From positions 80,429,057 through 80,493,056 of the forward strand of contig NC_039359.1 in NCBI RefSeq assembly GCF_003573695.1: a stretch of DNA of 64,000 bases. The letters are read 5' to 3'. The notes below the pieces were generated by a model. That model was not told where the DNA came from. It saw nothing but the letters and a program-made list of their open reading frames with translations, and made no database searches. Positions 10,974 to 22,499 of this stretch are shown here, one piece after another. A program made the translations under genes and the position numbers. The stretch comes from Papaver somniferum (lineage: Eukaryota > Streptophyta > Magnoliopsida > Ranunculales > Papaveraceae). Each line of letters opens with the position of its first letter. Position 1 is the first letter of the stretch.

Positions 10974-11824
10974 TGCATCTAACTATCAAAATAAGAGAAC
11001 GATTACACTATTGAGTATCAATTTCAAATTCGGATTAAAAACCCAACAGATTAAAGAAGAAACAATAATATAACTTTTTTTCTTTTTGATCGTTTAAAGA
11101 AAATAGATTAAAAGCCACACATGTTGTATTTGCGAATACAACTGACAAAGAGCGAAGAGCCCACAAAAATGGCAACAAGAAAGAAAAAAAAACTAAAGAA
11201 AAGAAAAGTCGCAAACCACAATAAGAACCACTGTTTATTGACAAAACAATAAAAACCACTGCCTATTAATAATTTGCAGACTCGTCAACATTTTTTATAA
11301 TTAAATCATCCTGACTTTTGCGAGATCGCTGAATGTTTTTTCAGGATCAGTCTCTAGAGGTGGAAAATCCAAGCCCAATAAAGAACCAAACTTAATTAAT
11401 TAGTTTAACTGCCGAGATTTTGTTAGCAATTTTAGATTTAGGAAGTTTTTTCTTTTTAAACTTGAAAGAGTACCATATGGGTACAGACCTGTATCTTTGT
11501 ATTTCATGCTCAGTTTCATGCCAATTCCTATATATTGCTTTGACGATGATGGCTTTGCGATGCTAATTTTGGATCATCCGAAACTAGCTAGGAAGTGCCT
11601 ACCTCTCCTTCTTCTTCTTCAAATCTATGATACATGTTATGGGCTTCAAAACCAGGGGAAATGGAGGGATCAATAGATGATGTGCTTGCACTTTCAACTT
11701 TCTTTTTTCCGGCGCTTTTCTTTCTTTTATAAGAAACTCACTCACCAAGAACCTTTTCTTGTTCAATTACCTATTCTTCTTCTTCTCCATTCTTATCAAT
11801 AACAACATCCAAACTTTTTTGTCC

Positions 11825-12130
11825 TTACAAAATCAGACTCGCATTCAAAGGACTCTTTTCAGCCACCACTGTATCGCCAGCATCCACAATATCCTGATTT
11901 TCAAAGGTTTCTAACAAGATATCCCTTTGCCCATTTTCCAATTGGGGAGTACTGACTGTTGCATTCATAATATTTCCCTCTAGAGATTCACCCTGATTTC
12001 TATCATCAACTTCACACTCCAATGCTTTTGACTGTGAATTGTCATGAATTGCGTCATGATTCTTAGGTGTCCACCTAGACTTCAACCTATTTGTGCAGCT
12101 TTTAGAAAAATGTCCAAACACCATGTACAA
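11825..12130 (-). pseudogene. LINE ORF1 zinc-knuckle and linker fragment, unit 1
   Basis: The frame starts MYMVFGHFSKSC, a degenerate CCHC knuckle (GH and last C kept, first cysteines partly lost), followed by an acidic linker. The same segment recurs in unit 3 at 14945-15250 and, broken, in unit 2 near 13378-13690. Confidence 0.65.
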
Positions 12131-12195
12131 CTCACACTTAGCTGGTTTTTATTAATACTCAACAGGAATTTCCTATACAATCTTCCCATCCATCA

Positions 12196-12438
12196 TTAAG
12201 GGGATATGATACTCTTGGGGTAACTTAAATCTACATCAACATAGACCCTTGCATATGATAATATTGACTTCTTTATAATGTAGTCATCAACAAGTAGAAA
12301 TTTCCTTATAAAACTAGAGATTAGGCTTAACCCATCAATATCCCACATGTGCATAGGAACATTATAGATACACACCCAAATAGGTAAAGATCTAGTGCTA
12401 TCTATAGAAGATTCTATCAAATTCGACCAAGGTCTCAC
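12196..12438 (-). pseudogene. LINE ORF1 DUF4283 fragment, unit 1
   Basis: The 80-codon open frame has the DUF4283 pattern: LPIWVCIYNVPMHMWDIDGL, then FLLVDDY and YARVYVDVDL. DUF4283 is the RNA-binding-like domain at the start of plant LINE ORF1 proteins. It is interrupted downstream, so it is a fragment. Confidence 0.75.
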
Positions 12439-12921
12439 AGTGAAAAGGCCTTTTGATATATCAAAAGCCTAATTCTATCACTTTTCTAAGATCTTCGAGA
12501 GTGAAACAATAATATAACTCTACTGTTAAAGATTAGAAATCCTATAAAGCAATCATTTTTGCATCTAAATATCCAAATAAGAGAACGATTACACTATTGA
12601 GTATCAATTTCAAATTCAGATTAAAAACCCAACAAATTAAAGAAGAACTTGAAACAATAATATAACTTTTTTTGTTTTTGATCGTTTAAAGAAAATAGAT
12701 TAAAAGGCACACATGTTATATTTGCGAATACAACTGACAAAGAGCAAAGAGCCCAAAAGAAAGAAAAATAAACTAAAGCAAAGAAAAGTTGCAAACCACA
12801 ATAAGAACCATTGCTTATTGACAAAACAATAAAGACCAGTGTCTAATTTGCAGACTCGTCAACATCTTTTATAATTCAATCATCCTGACTTTTTGCGAGA
12901 TCGTTTTACGTTTTTTCGGGA

Positions 12922-13308
12922 TTAGTATCTAGAGGTGGAAAATCCAAGCCCCATAAAGAACCAAAATTCATTAGTTAGTTTATCTGCTGAGATTTTGTTA
13001 GCAACTTTAGATATAGGAAGTTTTTTCTTTTTTAAACTTGAAAGAGTACCATATGGGAACATGCATGTACCTTTGGATTTCATGCTCAGTTTCATGCCAA
13101 TTCCTATAAATTGCTTTGATGATGCTAACCTTGGATCTTCCGAAACTAACTGGGAAGTGCCTACCTCTTCTTCGAATCCATGATACATGTTATGGGCTTC
13201 AAAACTAGGGGAAATGGAGGGATCAATAGATGATGTGCTTGCACTTTCAACTTTCTTTTTTCCTGTGCCTTTCTTTCTTTTATAAGAAACCCACTCACCA
13301 AGAACCAT
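12922..13308 (-). pseudogene. LINE ORF1 C-terminal segment, unit 2
   Basis: A 128-codon open frame starting MVLGEWVSYKRKKGTGKKK, with a basic patch and a serine-rich stretch. The same region is present but broken in units 1 and 3. It reads as the C-terminal part of LINE ORF1. The overlapping plus-strand frame is its shadow. Confidence 0.6.
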
Positions 13309-13749
13309 TTCTTGTTCAATTACCTATTCTTCTTCTTCTCCATTCTTATCAATAACAGCATCCAAACTCTTTTCTCCTTACAAAATCAGACTCGCATCCA
13401 AATGAGTCTTTTCATCCACCACCGTATCGCCACCATCCATAATATCCTGATTTTCAAAGGTTTCTATCAAGATATCCCTTTTCCCATTTTCCAATTGTGG
13501 GGTACTTACTGTTGCATTTATAATATTTCCCTCTAGAGATTCACCTTCATTTTTTATCACCAACTTCACACTCTAATGCTTTTGACTGTGAATTGTCATG
13601 AATTGCGTCATGATTCTTAGGTGTCCACCTAGGCTTCAACCTATTTGTGCAGTTTTTAAATGAATGTCCAAACACCCAGTACAACTCAAACTTAGGTGGT
13701 TTCTATTGATACTCAACAGGCATTTCCTATACAATCTTCCCATCCATCA

Positions 13750-13992
13750 TTAAGGGGATATGATACTCTTGGGGTAACTTAAATATACATCAACATAGAC
13801 CCTTGCATATGGTAATATTGACTTCTTTATAATGTAGTCATCAACAAGTAGAAATTTCCCTATAAAACTAGAGATTAGGCTTAACCCATCAATATCCCAC
13901 ATGTGCATAGGAACATTATAGATACACACCCAAATAGGTAAAGATCTAGTGTTATCTATAGAAGATTCTATCAAATTCGACCAAGGTCTCAC
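13750..13992 (-). pseudogene. LINE ORF1 DUF4283 fragment, unit 2
   Basis: Near-identical to the unit 1 fragment (four or five substitutions in 80 codons), again with VCIYNVPMHMWD. Its high similarity supports recent tandem duplication. Confidence 0.75.
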
Positions 13993-14944
13993 AGTGAAAA
14001 GGCCTTTTGATATATAAAAAGCCTAATTCTATCACTTTTCTACGATCTTCGAGAGTGAAACAATAATATAACTCTACTGTTAAAGTCTAGAAATCCTATC
14101 AAGCAATCATTTTTGCATCTAACTATCCAAATAAGAGAACGATTACATTATTGAGTATCAATTTCAAATTCAGATTAAAACCCAACAAATTAAAGAAGAA
14201 CTAGAAAGAATAATATAACTTTTTTTGTTTTTGATCGTTTAAAGAAAATAGATTAAAAGGCACACATGTTATATTTGCGAATACAACTGACAAAGAGCAA
14301 AGAGCCCACAAAAAAAGAAAAAATAAACTAAAGCAAAGAAAAGTTGCAAACCACAATAAGAACCATTGCTTATTGACAAAACAATAAAGACCACTGCCTA
14401 TTAATAATTTGCAGACTCGTTAACATCTTTTATAATTCAATCATCCTGACTTTTTGCGAGATCGCTTTACGTTTTTTCGGGATTAGTCTCTAGAGGTGGA
14501 AAATCCAAGCCCCATAAAGAACCAAAATTCATTAATTAGTTTATCTGCCGAGATTTTGTTAGCAACTTTAGATATAGGAAGTTTTTTCTTTTTTAAACTT
14601 GAAAGAGTACCATATGGGAACAGGCATGTACCTTTGGATTTCATGCTCAGTTTCATGCAAATTCCTATAAATTGCTTTGACGATGCTAACTTCGGATCTT
14701 CCGAAACTAACTGGGAAGTGCCTACCTCTTCTTCTTCTTCGAATCCATGATACCTGTTATGGGCTTCAAAACTAGGGGAAATGGAGAGATCAATAGATGG
14801 TGTGCTTGCACTTTCAACTTTCTTTTTTCCTGTGCCTTTCTTTCTTTTATAAGAAACCCACTCACCAAGAACCTTTTCTTGTTCAATAACCTATTCTTCT
14901 TCTTCTTCATTCTTATCAATAACAGCATCCAAACTCTTTTCTCC

Positions 14945-15250
14945 TTACAAAATCAGACTCGCATCCAAATGAGTCTTTTCAGCCACCGCCGTATCGCCAC
15001 CATCCATAATATCCTGATTTTCAAAGGTTTCTATCAAGATATCCCTTTGCCCATTTTCCAATTGGGGGGTACTGACTGTTGTATTTATAATATTTCCCTC
15101 TAGAGATTCACCTTGATTTTTATCATCAACTTCACACTCTAATGCTTTTGACTGTGAATTGTCATGAATTGTGTCATGATTCTTAGGTGTCCACCTAGGC
15201 TTCAACCTATTTGTGCAGTTTTTAAAAGAATGTCCAAACACCCTGTACAA
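14945..15250 (-). pseudogene. LINE ORF1 zinc-knuckle and linker fragment, unit 3
   Basis: Copy of the unit 1 segment, starting MYRVFGHSFKNC, with the same acidic linker. The unit ends at about 15320, where similarity to the other units stops abruptly. Confidence 0.65.
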
Positions 15251-15320
15251 CTCAAACTTAGGTGGTTTCTATTGATACTCAACAGGCATTTCCTATACAA
15301 TCTTCCCATCCATCATTAAG

Positions 15321-15701
15321 GACAAGTCGATATCACGATCAGATATTGTATCTTAAACTCATGCATTTTTTTTGAATCCTTGATAATAGATAATTAGTTT
15401 TGGGTTTTCTTTATTTTTTGAGTAAAGTTTAATTTGTCTATCTAAGATTTTATGGAACTGAGAATTGAAATTGGTATTTGTAATTGGATAATTTGTATCT
15501 AGAAGAAGAATATATTTTGTGTTACGCGTGTTGCTCTGTTTAGGTACTTTACAGTATTTCTATTTTGCGCAAATGAGATGAGTAACATTGAGAATCCGCG
15601 AAAAAAAAAAATATTAGCTCCCCTCCACCACCCCCACCCCCCCGAACTTAGAATCCTGGTTCCGTCGCTGCACTGAGTTGATTAGGATAAGTAATACTCA
15701 C
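15321..15701. other. Unassigned AT-rich DNA with transposon-like end
   Basis: No gene. A C-rich stretch at about 15620-15645 followed by GAATCCTGGTTCCGTCGCTG resembles the ends of common plant transposons. It directly abuts the PGGIK exon fragment. Confidence 0.4.
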
Positions 15702-15984
15702 GTTGAAGTTAAGCATCCTCTTGAATACAACAAAGTTTTTTGAAAGGTTCGGGTAAGCCTTCAGATCAAGAATACCTCCTAGGTATGTAAGTTTCCACAC
15801 TTTTTTAAACTGATTGAACTTGGTCTTACTAAGAAACTTTATGCCGCCAGGAGTATAGATCTCAAAAAACCCATTCTCAGACCTTGCGAAACCATGAAGC
15901 TCCTTAACACTATTAAAGAGGTCCTTGTCGTTCCCACATAGATCTGATCCAGTATTGATGTCTCTTGTAGGGTAAAGATCTAGT
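15702..15984 (-). pseudogene. Unrecognised gene-fragment exon with PGGIK motif
   Basis: On the minus strand this is open for about 94 codons and ends at a good splice donor (AAC then GTGAGT at 15701). It contains YTPGGIKFLSKTKFNQFKK, GGILDLKAYPNL and FVVFKRML. The same pattern (PGGIK, F..F, GGILD, YPNF, then a GTGAGT donor) recurs on the plus strand at 37516-37689. The conserved splice donor in both indicates an exon of a real gene family that has been copied. The family is not recognised. There is no start codon near its 5' end, so it is a fragment. Confidence 0.5.
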
Positions 15985-16041
15985 TGCTCTTATGGATCTT
16001 CTTTGCCGGATGAGAACTTTGTTGTTTAGTACACTAAACCC

Positions 16042-16978
16042 GACCCGGGTTAATGGCTACTCCAGCGGGAAAAAATATTTACTCGCTAGTCTAAAAAAGG
16101 TTTGAAAAGAGTACAATTACTCTGCCAACCCTAACATATAGTACTATGTAAAACCCTTTTTTATGCTCTCCATAAATATCACTACCTACCAATATGTGTT
16201 ATGTTATGTATTGATACTGCATATATTACTAGATATTAATATGTTATGTATCGATACTACATATGTAGTATCAATATGTTATGTATTGATACTACGTACC
16301 AATATGTGTTATGTTATGTATTGATATTAATATGTAGTAACATATTAATATGTATTGATACTACATATTAATATGTAGTAACATATTAATATGTATTGAT
16401 ACAACATACTACATATGTTACTAAATTTTAATATATTAATATGTATATTACTACATATTAATAGTATCAATGTAGTAACATATTAATATGTATTGATACT
16501 ACATACTACATATGTTACTAAATATGTTACTACATAATATGTATTGATACTGTTAAGGATTGATACTTAATATGATACTACATATTATGTTACTACATAC
16601 TACATATCAATACATATTAACATATGTATTGATATTATTAAGTATTGATACTAATATCAAGTATTAACTGGAAGGGTGTTTTAGGCATTTAGAAAACACA
16701 TTTTATAATCTCCACAAAGTTTTCGGACCAGCGAGTAAATAATCTGGTCCAAACACATAGGCATTTAGAAAACACATTTTTATCAATACTAATATGATAC
16801 TACATATGTTATGTATTGATACTAATTAGAACTGGAAGGGTGTTTTAGGCATTTAGAAAACACATTTTATAATCTCCACAAATTTTTCGGACCAGCGAGT
16901 AAATAATCTGGTCCAAAAATATGTTTTTGGACTAGCGAGTAAATTATTTTCACGGGTGGACTAGCCATTAACCGGGTC
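16042..16978. mobile_element. TIR element carrying a palindromic AT minisatellite
   Basis: Terminal inverted repeats of roughly 55-60 bp: the left begins GACCCGGGTTAATGGCTA and includes TTTACTCGCTAGTC; the right, read in reverse, begins GACCCGGTTAATGGCTAG and includes TTTACTCGCTAGTCC. The interior (about 16190-16660) is a minisatellite of TATTGATACTACATA and TTAATATGTAGTA-type palindromes. A block of about 80 bp (AACTGGAAGGGTGTTTTAGG to CTGGTCC) is directly duplicated at about 16668-16750 and 16828-16915. No transposase. A target duplication was not found. Confidence 0.7.
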
Positions 16979-17039
16979 ATGAAAAACTGGATTAACCAGT
17001 AATTCCTAGTTGTCGGATTCCTCACCACACTTTGTTGAT

Positions 17040-17440
17040 TCAGCGACTTGTTTCTATTTACTGTTAATATCAGAACCACCAGAATCTAGGGTTTTGTTGG
17101 TAGTTAGATCCAGAACGGAACCACAACGAGCTTCAGACTGAACAGTTGATACCGGTTTTTGTGTATCTCCTTCGTTGGATCCTTGATCTTGAGTTATCTC
17201 GATACTTCTCCCATTAGTTAACAATGGATCACCATATGCTTCAGCCTCCTTTACTATTTGTTTCTCTTTACCGTGAATATCAGAACCATCAGAATCTAGG
17301 GTTTGGTTGGTAGTTAGATACAGATTGGAAACACAGACATCTTCAGAGTGAAGTTGATACAAGTTTTTGTGTATCTCCTTCGTTGGATCCTTGATCTTCA
17401 GTGATCTCAATCCTTCTCCCATTTGCTAACAATGGATCTT
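17040..17440 (-). pseudogene. Fragment of an unrecognised gene with an internal duplication
   Basis: The minus strand reads from ATG near 17462 (MVDHNENKDPLLANGRR) through two copies of about 200 bp with the shared pattern DPLL.NGR.IEIT.DQGSNE, GDTQK and LDS.GSDI. The first copy has a 2-base deletion relative to the second, so the frame breaks; the second ends in a nonsense codon where the first continues (SK then stop, against GKEKQ). The long open frame 17054-17422 mixes the two frames. It looks like a captured 5' exon, duplicated and then decayed. The gene of origin is not recognised. Confidence 0.45.
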
Positions 17441-17907
17441 TATTCTCATTGTGATCAACCATAGTGAAGAGAGGGTGAGAGAGATGAAATGACGACGGTG
17501 GATGATTAGAAAATAAATCATCTCTTCTTCTTCTTTAGTATATATACACTGAGATGATTAGTGGATGACGCGTGAAAAATCACGCAGCTTAACATATATT
17601 AGAATGAACTAGACGAAAAATTAGAGTGTGATCAGAGAAAAAGCAGAAGAGAAACATTTCGTTTACATTTTTATTGGAAATTCTATTTTTGAGAGAAGAG
17701 GGTTTCGTTTGAATCATATCATTAGGGTTGTGGGGGCTGAGTTTTTGGGGCCAAAGAATAGATAGGGGGACTCAAAGTATATGAAAAAATCAAAAATACC
17801 CTTACCTAAATTTCACTATTCATTAAAAAAAAATCCTAAATCTATAATCTTCACCTTCTCCTCTCATGATTTCATCATAGTTTCATCATGATGAACATCA
17901 TTAAAAA
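17441..17907. other. Spacer left of the fold-back element
   Basis: AT-rich, with no gene. The part after about 17830 already contains CATCATGATG-type repeats like the fold-back arm and may be an outer repetition of it. Confidence 0.4.
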
Positions 17908-18925
17908 AACAACTAGATCTATTATCTTATCCCCATCCTTCTCTTCTCATTCATAAATTGTGATAAAGATGATGATCATAGTTTCATCATGATGAGAACG
18001 ATGATCATAAAGAAAACTCAAAACTATTATCTTCTCTTTCTCCTTCCCATTCATAGATCATAATAGAGATGGTGATCATCATAAAAAGAAAAAACTAAGA
18101 AAATCCACCATTTATTTTTGCTTTTAGATGGTTAAAAAATATGATTCTATAAATTTCGGGTTAAAAAAAAAGAACCTTTTGAAGGTGTTTACGGCTGGGA
18201 GTTCTTAGATTCTCAGCCAAAAGTATATGTTTCAGCTTAGTTTTCCAACCGAAATTAGTTTTCTGATTTTTTTTTGTTTCCAGAACCAGTTACGGCTGGG
18301 AAAACCCAGCCATAACTGGTTCTAAAAACAAAAATAATCAGAAAAATGATTTCGCCTAGGAGTTCTTTATTTTCCCGCCGTAAATAAAAAACACGGATTG
18401 GAAAACCATCATTTCCCAACCGTTTTTGCGTTCTATGGTTGGGTCGACAAATTATCCCAGCCAAATAAGTGTCCATTGCGGATGGGATTTGATGTTTCCC
18501 CAGCCATAACTGGTTCTGAAAACCAAAAAAAAAATCGAAAAAAACTTTCAGTTGGGAAAACCAAGACGAAACATGGACTCTCGGTTGGGTCGACAAACTA
18601 TCCCAGCCGCAATATTGATTCACGGTTGGGAATCTAAGAACTTCCAGCCGTAAATAGTTTCAGAAACTTTTTTTTTACCTGAAATTCATCGAATTGGATT
18701 TTTTTTAACTATTTAAAACAAAACTAAATTGTGGGTTTTCTTAGTTTTTTCTTTCTATGATCATCATCATCTTTATCATGATCATTGAATGAGAAGGAGA
18801 AGGAGAAGAAAACAGTTTTGGGTTTTTTTGATGATCATCATCCTCATCATGATGAAATCACTCCCATCATCTTTTCACAATTTATGAATGAGAAGAGAAG
18901 GATGGGGAGAAGATAATAGATTTAG
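17908..18925. mobile_element. Fold-back transposon with long inverted arms
   Basis: The left arm (AACTAGATCTATTATCTTAT onward) is matched in reverse by the right arm ending AAGATAATAGATTTAGTT at about 18925. The arms are roughly 300-450 bp each, rich in ATGATCATC repeats. The centre consists of short modules CCCAGCCATAACTGG and TACGGCTGGGA in both orientations. No transposase. The structure matches plant fold-back or long-TIR Mutator-like elements. The right arm stops exactly where the LTR sequence starts. Confidence 0.7.
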
Positions 18926-21900
18926 TTAACGAGTAAACCCCAAATACAGAAAAACCTCGGGACCTAGTCAGACTTGAACACCAAATTGTAATAAGTCGCT
19001 ACAGACACTAGCCTACTACGAATAACTTCGGTCTGGAATGTAGTTGAGCCCGAACCATTATCATACTGATTCAGGTACAGTCGCGCTCCTTATGCCTCTT
19101 GAATCCCAACATGACTCTGCGCAAATGATTCCCCTAGATGACGTCCTTTACATCCCAGAAGTTGCTTCAACCCAAAGAAGAAGACCAATATGTCTCTCAT
19201 AGATAAGTTTATTCTGATTTCCGTTTAGATCAAAGATCAAGGTGAAATAGGAAATCGATTGCAACAAGCATAAATCTCAGTAAACCTTAAAATCCAGTAC
19301 TTATGACTCCCGAAGAGCAGCCTAGATTATTATTAACCTCACAATAACTTCACTAATAGATAGAAGAACTTATTGTGGAATCACAAAGTCTGAGACGAAG
19401 AAGTTATTGTGGAATCACAAAGCTTGAGATATCTTTTGGTTGTATTCTTTGGTTGTATTCATTATGAATCCTGACACTACTTTTTGGTGGGTCCTAGTTG
19501 TATCTAGAGTCGTCCTCTCCAGAAACCCTTTTAGGGTTTAGCGAATACAAAGATTTCATTGGGATTCATGAATCCAGGTCCAGTTATATTTTATCTTGAT
19601 AACTCGAGTATCCTGATCTTGATTGATTGTTCAGCCTTTGCTCCAACGATCAAGATAAATAGTAATCAACAAAGTATCTTCGTCTCATACTTTGTTGATT
19701 TCACAAGTTTTATACTTGTGAAGTGAATAATAATCTAGGCTGCACTGGTTGCATAAATTCATATTTTGAGGATAGCTAGACTTTTGTCAAGTTGCTATCG
19801 ATTTCCATCACCTGGATCTTTCGTTTGATTTGATCATTCATTTAGATCGTAAATCAGGAAATCAATTATAGGCTTAATCTGTGGGAGGAAGATTTGGTTT
19901 AAATTCTTCAATTGAGTTGAATCAACTCTTTCTTGGTGTGAGACCCTCTAAGGGGATCAATTGCGCGGAGTCCTGCTGAGATTCAAGAGGCGTAAGGAGC
20001 GTGATTGTACTTGGATCAGTGGGAGACTGAGTTCGGGCTCAACTACATTCCAGACCGAAGTTAATTTGTAGTAGTCTAGTGTCTGTAGCGGCTTAATACA
20101 ATTAGGTGTTCAATTAGGACTAGGTCCCGGGGTTTTTATGCATTTGCAGTTTCCTCGTTAACAAAATTTCTGGTGTCTGTGTTATTTCTTTTACCGCATT
20201 ATATTATTTATTTTTGTAATTGAAATATCACAGGTTGTGCGTTGATCAATCATGGTAGTTAGGTCCAACCTTGTTTGTTGGATAAGACTTGATTGATCCT
20301 TGGATATTGTTCTTTGGTACCGTCCAAGAACTCTCTTTGTAGTTAGGTTCACGGATTAATTTCTATGAACGTTCTATCAAAAAGAGAGAAAGATATAACT
20401 CTAGAAACTTTCCTTGATTGAGTTGCTACTCTTGGATTTGTGTTGAGTTTGTCTATACAGATTGCCTACGAAAAAGTTGGTGTATTTTGGCACTCCCAGT
20501 GTTTTCACATTATATTTTACCTATCTGAGATAAACTCGATATAACTCTGAAACGAGATAAACTCAAAACCATAGAAGTGTAACGTCGGAATACACGAACT
20601 ATCAAAGATAAAACAGTCAGAACTGGATTCACGAATCCCGAGTGAAATCTTTAAGTCGTAAACCTAATTACGTTTCTCAATAAAAACTGGAAACCAAGGT
20701 TAAGAGAGAATCGACTCTTGTTTGAAAATAGGACACACGAAAGTGTCGGGATTGGTTTTCCCAGATGCGAGATCTTCTCTTTATATAGAATTTCAAGATC
20801 AGAGGTTGCTTAAGATTTAAGGTGATATAGCTTTGTAATAAAGTAAACAACATCCACCGTCAGATAAATTTCTGACTTGAGATTCAAACTAAGATAGCTT
20901 AAAAAATAAGCAATCTTATCCACCATTGGATGGTTTAGATTGAATTTCACACAAATGAAATATAAAATTTTAGATAAGGATGAACCGTACCTAAACGTTT
21001 ACAATGAGTAGGCTCAATAACGGTTAACCAAAGTTAACCATATGAACATAACAAGCTTTTCATCGTTTACCTAAAACACTTTAGATTTAACTTGATAGTT
21101 AACCAAAACTTAATCGGCGATTAAATATACATCTAACATATGTTTTCCAGAGTTATTCAAATGCATGATACATCATAGATATATTTGCAAATGCATCTGA
21201 ATATATTCGACTGGGTAAGTACGCATATTGGTATTTGTACTACATCCAGTTCGTGAGTTGTAATGCTAAGGTATGCATACTAGGTATGTGTACCCTCACG
21301 ACAGTTACAGTTCAGGGTCTCTTGTATGCACACTGAGTACGCATACTGCCCTGAATTCACGAGTACATGGGTTTTGGTATGCATACTGAGTATGTGTACT
21401 AAGGTGTCTTTACCTGAATATAAATTGACTAGTACGTTTGCGAAGTACGCATATTAAAGTTCTGGACCTTTCCTATTCTCGCCGGTATGTTCATTGAGTA
21501 CGCATACTACAGCTCCAAACCCACCACAGTTACGTCAGTACTTGTACTAGGTACGCATACTGAAGTTCCGGACCCAAACTAGTTTCGCCAGTACGTGTAC
21601 TAGGTACGCATACTGTCCTGCATCCAGAAGTCAGTATTTCTGTAAAACTCTCGATAACCGATTTGAAACATCCTCGGAAAACGAAAATGGTAATCTCACA
21701 CATACCACTTGTTCCAAGTAATTCTTAAATAATTGTTTAATCAATACAAAACATCCGTCTCACACAGATCATATAAAATGTTCAAGGTTATTTTCACATG
21801 ATTGAAGTGAATCAAATTGAAACATTCCTGAGTAACGATAATCGCACACATATCATTATTCAAGGTTATTTTCAATTGTCCATCCTGAACAATAAATTGT

Positions 21901-22315
21901 ATGAATGACATATAGCTTAACTCATATTTCGCGAAATATATTTGGAGTAAACACAGCTCGAAATTTCCATTGTGTAATAATTTAAAGTCTATTTAGTCAT
22001 ACGACTTAGTCTCATTTTAGCATATAAAAATATATCTAAGTGAATAGATGGTTCATTCTTCACATATCCTTTTGTCGATGAAGTTCTCCAGAGTTCTTCA
22101 GTTGATCTCCAATCCAAAGTCTTCAGTTGATCTTCTTCTTCAAATGGTGAACGCGGTGAAATCCGAATGTCCAATGCTCAACTTCAAACTTTTATCCTAA
22201 ACCGAGACTTGACTACGTAGTAGACTATAAATCAAGATATAGTTTTGATCAACTAAATTTGACAACAAGCTTGAGATAGCAACACTCGCGAGTTTGACCT
22301 AGCAATGCTCTAACA
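18926..22315 (-). mobile_element. 3' LTR (truncated) of a minus-strand LTR retrotransposon
   Basis: In element orientation the LTR starts TGTTAGAGCA (complement at 22306-22315), next to a polypurine tract at 22316-22330. It runs left to 18926, where it is cut at a GTTAACGAG segment that corresponds to position 29786 in the other LTR. A plus-strand LTR fragment (19440-20507) is inserted in it. Shared blocks with the 5' LTR include ATAACTC.GAAACGAGATAAA (20530 and 30310 regions) and ATCCAGTTCGTGAGTTGTAA (21240 and 31050). The segment 21200-21650 is packed with GTACGCATAC/GTATGCATAC motifs. Confidence 0.75.
19440..20507 (+). mobile_element. Nested plus-strand LTR fragment
   Basis: This segment is the reverse complement of LTR sequence found in the same family (for example CGTTAACAAAATTTCTGGTG and GGTTGTGCGTTGATC match 29690-29790 in reverse). 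It ends at a LTR-like terminus (CACTCCCAGTGTTTTCA at 20507). With the flanking minus-strand LTR it forms an imperfect 1.2-kb inverted repeat (18926-20165). Confidence 0.6.
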
Positions 22316-22330
22316 ATCTCCCCCTTTTTC
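22316..22330 (-). promoter_or_regulatory. Polypurine tract of the LTR retrotransposon
   Basis: On the minus strand the sequence reads GAAAAAGGGGGAGAT and is followed directly by the LTR start TGTTAGAGCA. The polypurine tract is the primer site for plus-strand DNA synthesis and fixes the element's orientation. Confidence 0.75.
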
Positions 22331-22499
22331 AATTTTAACAACAAAACTATCAATACATATGGATTGCAAAAATAAAAATTTGTAGCTACTAATCCATCAT
22401 GCTTGATTTCCTTGGTTCTTCAACTTCTTGAATTACTCGTAACTTCAAGTTCTCCATAAAAATCACGCAAAAAAAGGTTCTGTGTATGAAGCAAAAACA

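Larger units (their letters stand above)
10974..15320 (-). repeat. Tandem array of a LINE ORF1 fragment (2.75 units)
   Basis: Three head-to-tail units are seen: 10974-12560 (1,587 bp), 12561-14114 (1,554 bp) and 14115-15320 (partial). Each has the same order on the minus strand: a DUF4283-type segment, a degenerate zinc knuckle, a lysine-rich ORF1 tail, then a pyrimidine-rich 3' region ending near CTTTAAACGATCAAAAA. The third unit lacks the DUF4283 end. No endonuclease or reverse transcriptase is present. Identity between units is visibly high (mostly single-base changes and short indels), so the amplification is fairly recent. Tandem arrangement is unusual for LINEs and suggests unequal crossing-over or replication-based copying after insertion. 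Confidence 0.85.

Noticed and set aside
18255..18637. Frames on both strands in the fold-back centre
   Set aside because: They come from the CAGCCGTAA modules present in both orientations.
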